16,728 nucleotides of DNA from JAWPNA01 sp045402695 (GTDB lineage: Bacteria > Acidobacteriota > Polarisedimenticolia > JACPZX01 > DASXTC01): positions 1 to 16,728 of the forward strand of contig JAWPNA010000092.1 of assembly GCA_045402695.1 (NCBI GenBank). Reading direction: 5' to 3'. The notes under the pieces are model-generated. The model was given only the letters and a program-made list of their open reading frames with translations. It ran no database searches and had not been told where the DNA came from. The translations under genes were made by a program, and so were the position numbers. Numbering within the stretch: the first letter of the stretch is position 1; each line of letters opens with the position of its first letter. Below, one piece after another: positions 13,424 through 16,728 of this stretch.

Positions 13424-16132
13424 TCAGCCGCCGAGGTTGAGCTCCAGCTCTTTTATTCTCGCGGCGACGTCACGATACTTGGAGTTCATCCCGTACACCT
13501 CCGTGAACATGGCCACGGCTTCCTTCTGCTCTCCGATCTCGGACAGTGTATCCGCCAGGTCATAACGGAGACCGAGCAGCGATTCCTCATCGGATCCGCC
13601 GCCGGCCTCCAGGCCACGGCGGTACCATTTCACCGCCAGAGCGTGCATCCCTTTCTCCCGGAAGCAGATTCCGAGCATGCTGCAGCAGTCAAGCAGCAGG
13701 CCGCGGCCCTTGGAGGCGAACTGGAATTCACCGATAGCTTCGTCCAGGAGGCCCATCTCCTTGTAGGCTATTCCGAGGTTGTAGTGCGTCTCGAAGTCTT
13801 CGGGGCCGACCTGCTCCTCGACCCCCTTCTTGAAGGCCTGCACGATCTCGTCGAGACTGTGCCCCTCGGGCTCCGCCTCGACTCCGGACAGCAGCGCGGA
13901 GGAAGCCTCAGGATCCTGGCTCAACGCGGCGTCGATCTCGGAGGCGAGATCGAGCAGGTCGTGGACGGGCCCTTCTGCGGCCGGCACCGAGTGCTCCCCT
14001 TGAGAGGCCGAAGCCGGGGCGCCAACGTCCTCCTCGACGCTGATCTCGAACTCCTCTTCATCGGAATCAAAGGCCTGCCGCGCTGGCGCTTCGGGCGATG
14101 CGTCCGGCATCTGAGTCAAGGGTTCTTGCGATCCACCCATGACCTTCCTCATCCGGACGACGATCTCCGGCTGGCTCCCGCATCTCTCCGCGAGGCGCCG
14201 CAGCACCACGACCGCCTCCTCACGCAGTCCTTGGCCCAGATAGAAATCAACCTCCTCGAGATCTTCACTGGTGGGAGACGGCGTCTGATCAAGGGTCTGA
14301 TCGTCCCCGGCGACGACACCCGCCCTGGCCTCGCCGAACTCGGAGAGCTCCGCAGGGGCGTCGGGATCCACAATCGAACTCTCCTGCCCGCCGGCCGATA
14401 GGAGCGCACCCAGATCGGCGGCGGCGGAGCACGTGGGATCGAACCTCCTCAGCTCCGACAACGCCTCCTCGGCCTTGGAACGATGTCCGCCCGTGATGTG
14501 CGCCTTGACGATCATTTCCATCTGCTCGCGCGCGGCGTCGCGGTTCCCCTCCTCAAGGAAGATCTCCTTGAGCTTGAGGTGCGCTGGTTCGTAGCCCGGA
14601 TACCGCTGAGTCACCGCCCTCAACTGCTCTGTGGCTCGATCGCCCAGACCGTACTTCACGAAGACGTCGGCTTCGGTCATGTGTTCCGCGATGAAGTCCT
14701 CGTCCTCGGCATCAAGCCTGAGCGGAGAGAGCGGCGATTCAACGGCTGCCTCCCCCATCAAGGCCGCCGTTGCCGCGCCCGGCGCAGCCATGGCATCGAA
14801 GGTCCGCTCGATGTCCTCCGTCTCGGACCATTCCTGCTCATCGGGATCCGCGAGCGGCACGGCGGTTTCAGCCCGTCCGGCCGGACCGGCGCCGGCAGCT
14901 GCCCGCTCGAACTGCGGCTCCGGAGCACCGGGCTGGGCCTCGGCGCGCCCCGGCCCCGTCCCTTCCGTCGAACGGAGGAGGGCGAGGCGCTCCTTCAAGG
15001 ACCCATCTCCCGGTCGCAGCTTCACCAGCGCCTCGGCGAGTTTGCGCGCTTCAGGGAGATCTCCTTGGTCGATGCAGACGTCCAGGAGCCGGGCTCTGCA
15101 CGCTGTCGCCTTCTCCATCTGCTTCATCGCCGCGTGCAGGTTGGCCAGACGCTCAAGCGCCTGCTTGTGGCGTTCATCGAGGGCCAGGATCTCATCCAGA
15201 ACCCCGACGACTTCACCGCCCTTTCCGGCCCGCGCCATTGCATCGATGCTCGGGCTAAGCGCCTCGAAGGCCATCGAGGCGTCCCCCCGCGACACGTGCA
15301 GGCGGGCCATCAGGAGCCTGGGCTCGGGCCGCGCAGGCGCGCCATCCATCGCTCGCTGGAGATCAGCTTCCGCCTCCTCCGGTTTCTCGGCCTTCAGATG
15401 GATCTCCGCCAGCAGGATCCACAGATCCGTGTGATCACCCGGCTTCTTGAGCGCCTCGTGCACCATCTTCAAGGCGCTTTCCGTGTCTCCGCCAGCCACG
15501 AGCCCTCCCGCGACCTTCGCCAGGAGCGCGGGCGAGGCGGGCTGCAGCTCGGCGGCCTTCCGGTAGGCCTGCCGCGCCTCTTTATCTTTCCCTCTCTTTG
15601 CGAGTTCCTCCGCGACACGCTGGTATTCATCAGCGGCTTCCAACGGGCGGCCGTCTTTCGCGAGGAGATCGGCCATCGTCATCCGCGGCTCCACGCTTTC
15701 GGGATCGAGGCGACCTATGGCGGCATACACCTTGATCGCCTGCTTCAGTCCGTTGGACTTCAGATACTTCTCGGCCACGAAAAGGTACTGTGACCGGGCC
15801 TCGGTGACCAGCCCCTGCTGGGCGTAGAGATCCGCGAGACGCTGGTACGATTCGATGGACGCGGGATCGAGCTTCGCAATCTTCTTGTAGATCGCGATTG
15901 CTTTGAGAAAGAAGCCATCCTTGGCGTAATGTTCCCCGATCTTGTTGAACTGGAGGATTGCCTCTTTTTTCTTGCCGAGGCGGGAGTACAGATCCCCGAT
16001 CTTGTTGATCGTGTTCATCTCACGGGGATTGTCCTTGACCAACAGCTCGTACTGCGCGATGGCCGCGTCGATTTTCCCTTGAAGGACGAGCCTCTCCGCA
16101 AGATGTGTAATCTTGTCGCGATCAATGGCCAA
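13424..16132 (-). CDS. Large multi-block TPR scaffold protein, FimV-like architecture
   Basis: A 902-residue cytoplasmic protein with no signal peptide or membrane segment. It holds four helical repeat blocks joined by acidic or Pro/Ala-rich linkers: a long N-terminal TPR array (about 1-385), a middle block (about 478-570), a short block (about 624-665, EVDFYLGQGLREEAVVVLRRLAE), and a C-terminal TPR block (about 765-900). The middle blocks recall the acid-led helical pairs of FimV-type hub proteins. The likely role is scaffolding of a multiprotein assembly; the partner is unknown. The start is a TTG at 16132, chosen because GAGGAGG (16143-16149) lies 10 nt upstream inside the end of rnhB and the next in-frame Met is at codon 39. 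The rnhB stop is five bases before the start, so translation is probably coupled. Confidence 0.88.
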   Translation of the reverse strand: MAIDRDKITHLAERLVLQGKIDAAIAQYELLVKDNPREMNTINKIGDLYSRLGKKKEAILQFNKIGEHYAKDGFFLKAIAIYKKIAKLDPASIESYQRLADLYAQQGLVTEARSQYLFVAEKYLKSNGLKQAIKVYAAIGRLDPESVEPRMTMADLLAKDGRPLEAADEYQRVAEELAKRGKDKEARQAYRKAAELQPASPALLAKVAGGLVAGGDTESALKMVHEALKKPGDHTDLWILLAEIHLKAEKPEEAEADLQRAMDGAPARPEPRLLMARLHVSRGDASMAFEALSPSIDAMARAGKGGEVVGVLDEILALDERHKQALERLANLHAAMKQMEKATACRARLLDVCIDQGDLPEARKLAEALVKLRPGDGSLKERLALLRSTEGTGPGRAEAQPGAPEPQFERAAAGAGPAGRAETAVPLADPDEQEWSETEDIERTFDAMAAPGAATAALMGEAAVESPLSPLRLDAEDEDFIAEHMTEADVFVKYGLGDRATEQLRAVTQRYPGYEPAHLKLKEIFLEEGNRDAAREQMEMIVKAHITGGHRSKAEEALSELRRFDPTCSAAADLGALLSAGGQESSIVDPDAPAELSEFGEARAGVVAGDDQTLDQTPSPTSEDLEEVDFYLGQGLREEAVVVLRRLAERCGSQPEIVVRMRKVMGGSQEPLTQMPDASPEAPARQAFDSDEEEFEISVEEDVGAPASASQGEHSVPAAEGPVHDLLDLASEIDAALSQDPEASSALLSGVEAEPEGHSLDEIVQAFKKGVEEQVGPEDFETHYNLGIAYKEMGLLDEAIGEFQFASKGRGLLLDCCSMLGICFREKGMHALAVKWYRRGLEAGGGSDEESLLGLRYDLADTLSEIGEQKEAVAMFTEVYGMNSKYRDVAARIKELELNLGG

Positions 16133-16137
16133 AGCGA

Positions 16138-16728
16138 TCAGACCTCCTCAGCCCTGACGGCTCCTATCGAGAAGCCATCGTACGAGAATGAAAGCCGGCT
16201 CACTGGCATTACTCCGCGAAACGATCTGCGATGGATGGGGCTGGCTCCGCGCTCGACGATCTCCGTGAGATGGCGCGCCGTGCCGTACCCCTTGTGCGAG
16301 GCAAAGCCGTACCCCGGATAGAGTCGATCGTAGAACCGCATGACCTTGTCGCGCACCACCTTCGCCACGATCGAGGCCGCGGCAATCGAGAGACTGAGGC
16401 GATCCCCGCCGATCAGGCTGACCTGGGGGATCTCCACATCCGGCAGCCTCACGGCATCGATGAGCAGATGGTCGGGCCTCACGGCGAGCGCCTCCGTCGC
16501 GCGCTTCATCGCAAGGCGAGTCGCGCCCAAAATGTTGATCCTGTCGATCTCTTCGGCACTGGCCGCTCCGAGGCCCCAGGCCTCGCAGCCCCGCAGGATG
16601 TCACGGACCAGCGCCTCCCGCCGGGCGGCAGACAACAGCTTCGAATCATTCACTCCGACAAGTCGCGCGCCCCACTTCAGGATGACGGCGGCCGCCATCA
16701 CGGGGCCCGCCAGGCTTCCGCGTCCCAC
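16138..16728 (-). CDS. rnhB: Ribonuclease HII, 5' end cut by the window edge
   Basis: RNase HII removes ribonucleotides from DNA and cleaves RNA in RNA-DNA hybrids. The visible 197 codons begin within the family signature DEVGRGSLAGP: the first base pair of Asp and Glu is off the edge and the first visible codon is the Val (GTG), which is not the start. Remaining marks are GVNDSKLLS (25-33), the catalytic Asp91 in LLIDAV, and Asp127 in SIVAKVVRDK, followed by YPGYGFASHKGYGT and a C-terminal region of family type. Only about the first 10-20 residues appear to be missing. It lies directly upstream of the large TPR gene and overlaps that gene's ribosome binding site. Confidence 0.96.
   Translation of the reverse strand: MGRGSLAGPVMAAAVILKWGARLVGVNDSKLLSAARREALVRDILRGCEAWGLGAASAEEIDRINILGATRLAMKRATEALAVRPDHLLIDAVRLPDVEIPQVSLIGGDRLSLSIAAASIVAKVVRDKVMRFYDRLYPGYGFASHKGYGTARHLTEIVERGASPIHRRSFRGVMPVSRLSFSYDGFSIGAVRAEEV
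16143..16149 (-). promoter_or_regulatory. Ribosome binding site of the large TPR gene inside rnhB
   Basis: Minus-strand GAGGAGG, 10 nt before the TTG start at 16132, is made of the codons for the last Glu-Glu-Val of RNase HII. It decides the TTG start and indicates translational coupling with rnhB. Confidence 0.7.

Noticed and set aside
14483..15793. 436-residue plus-strand frame opposite the large TPR gene
   Set aside because: It is an antisense shadow: rich in Arg, His and Leu with no family motif, opposite a protein with clear TPR repeats.

Overview
This window is a GC-rich bacterial chromosome segment with long genes and short gaps. It encodes a Gram-negative-style envelope set: a secreted lytic transglycosylase, an exported BON-domain protein, and secreted or anchored proteins. 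Nothing visible fixes the taxon. The gene styles (large FimV-like TPR protein, DUF3352-like anchored protein, lytic transglycosylase with a small N-terminal beta domain) suggest an uncultured Acidobacteriota-like or Deltaproteobacteria-like lineage, held with low confidence. There is no CRISPR array, tRNA or rRNA.

Layout. Bases 1-137 look like one end of an insertion sequence: the first 19 codons of a transposase on the minus strand, tandem terminal-type repeats, and a hairpin over its ribosome binding site. A DUF3352-like anchored protein (183-2033, plus) follows and converges on a lytic transglycosylase (2064-2825, minus), which sits behind mutL (2926-4698, minus). mutL is divergent from a small secreted LamG-fold protein (4807-5454, plus). 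That gene converges on a sigma-70-family factor (5483-6547, minus) with an arginine-rich tail, whose upstream gap holds a near-perfect sigma-54 (-24/-12) promoter. A triple-BON protein (6793-7557, minus) has its own promoter. Upstream of it, four minus-strand genes form a probable operon read as aldehyde dehydrogenase, alanine dehydrogenase, archease, rtcB (12298 down to 7707). A 19-bp hairpin with a GNRA loop fills the archease-rtcB gap. A small TPR protein (12484-12864, minus) is preceded by a 559-bp gene-poor stretch with strong inverted repeats. The right end holds a 902-residue TPR scaffold (13424-16132, minus) coupled to a 5'-truncated rnhB (16138-16728, minus).

How the genes work together. 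Archease and RtcB form an RNA repair pair that joins 2',3'-cyclic-phosphate (or 3'-phosphate) ends to 5'-OH ends. Here they are co-transcribed with two NAD(P)-linked amino-acid or aldehyde enzymes rather than with the usual RNA-damage regulators. mutL and rnhB are DNA maintenance genes in separate transcription units. The sigma-54-type site in front of a sigma-70-family gene suggests a regulatory cascade. The most interesting unexplained elements are that promoter, the archease-rtcB hairpin, and the structured 12865-13423 gap.
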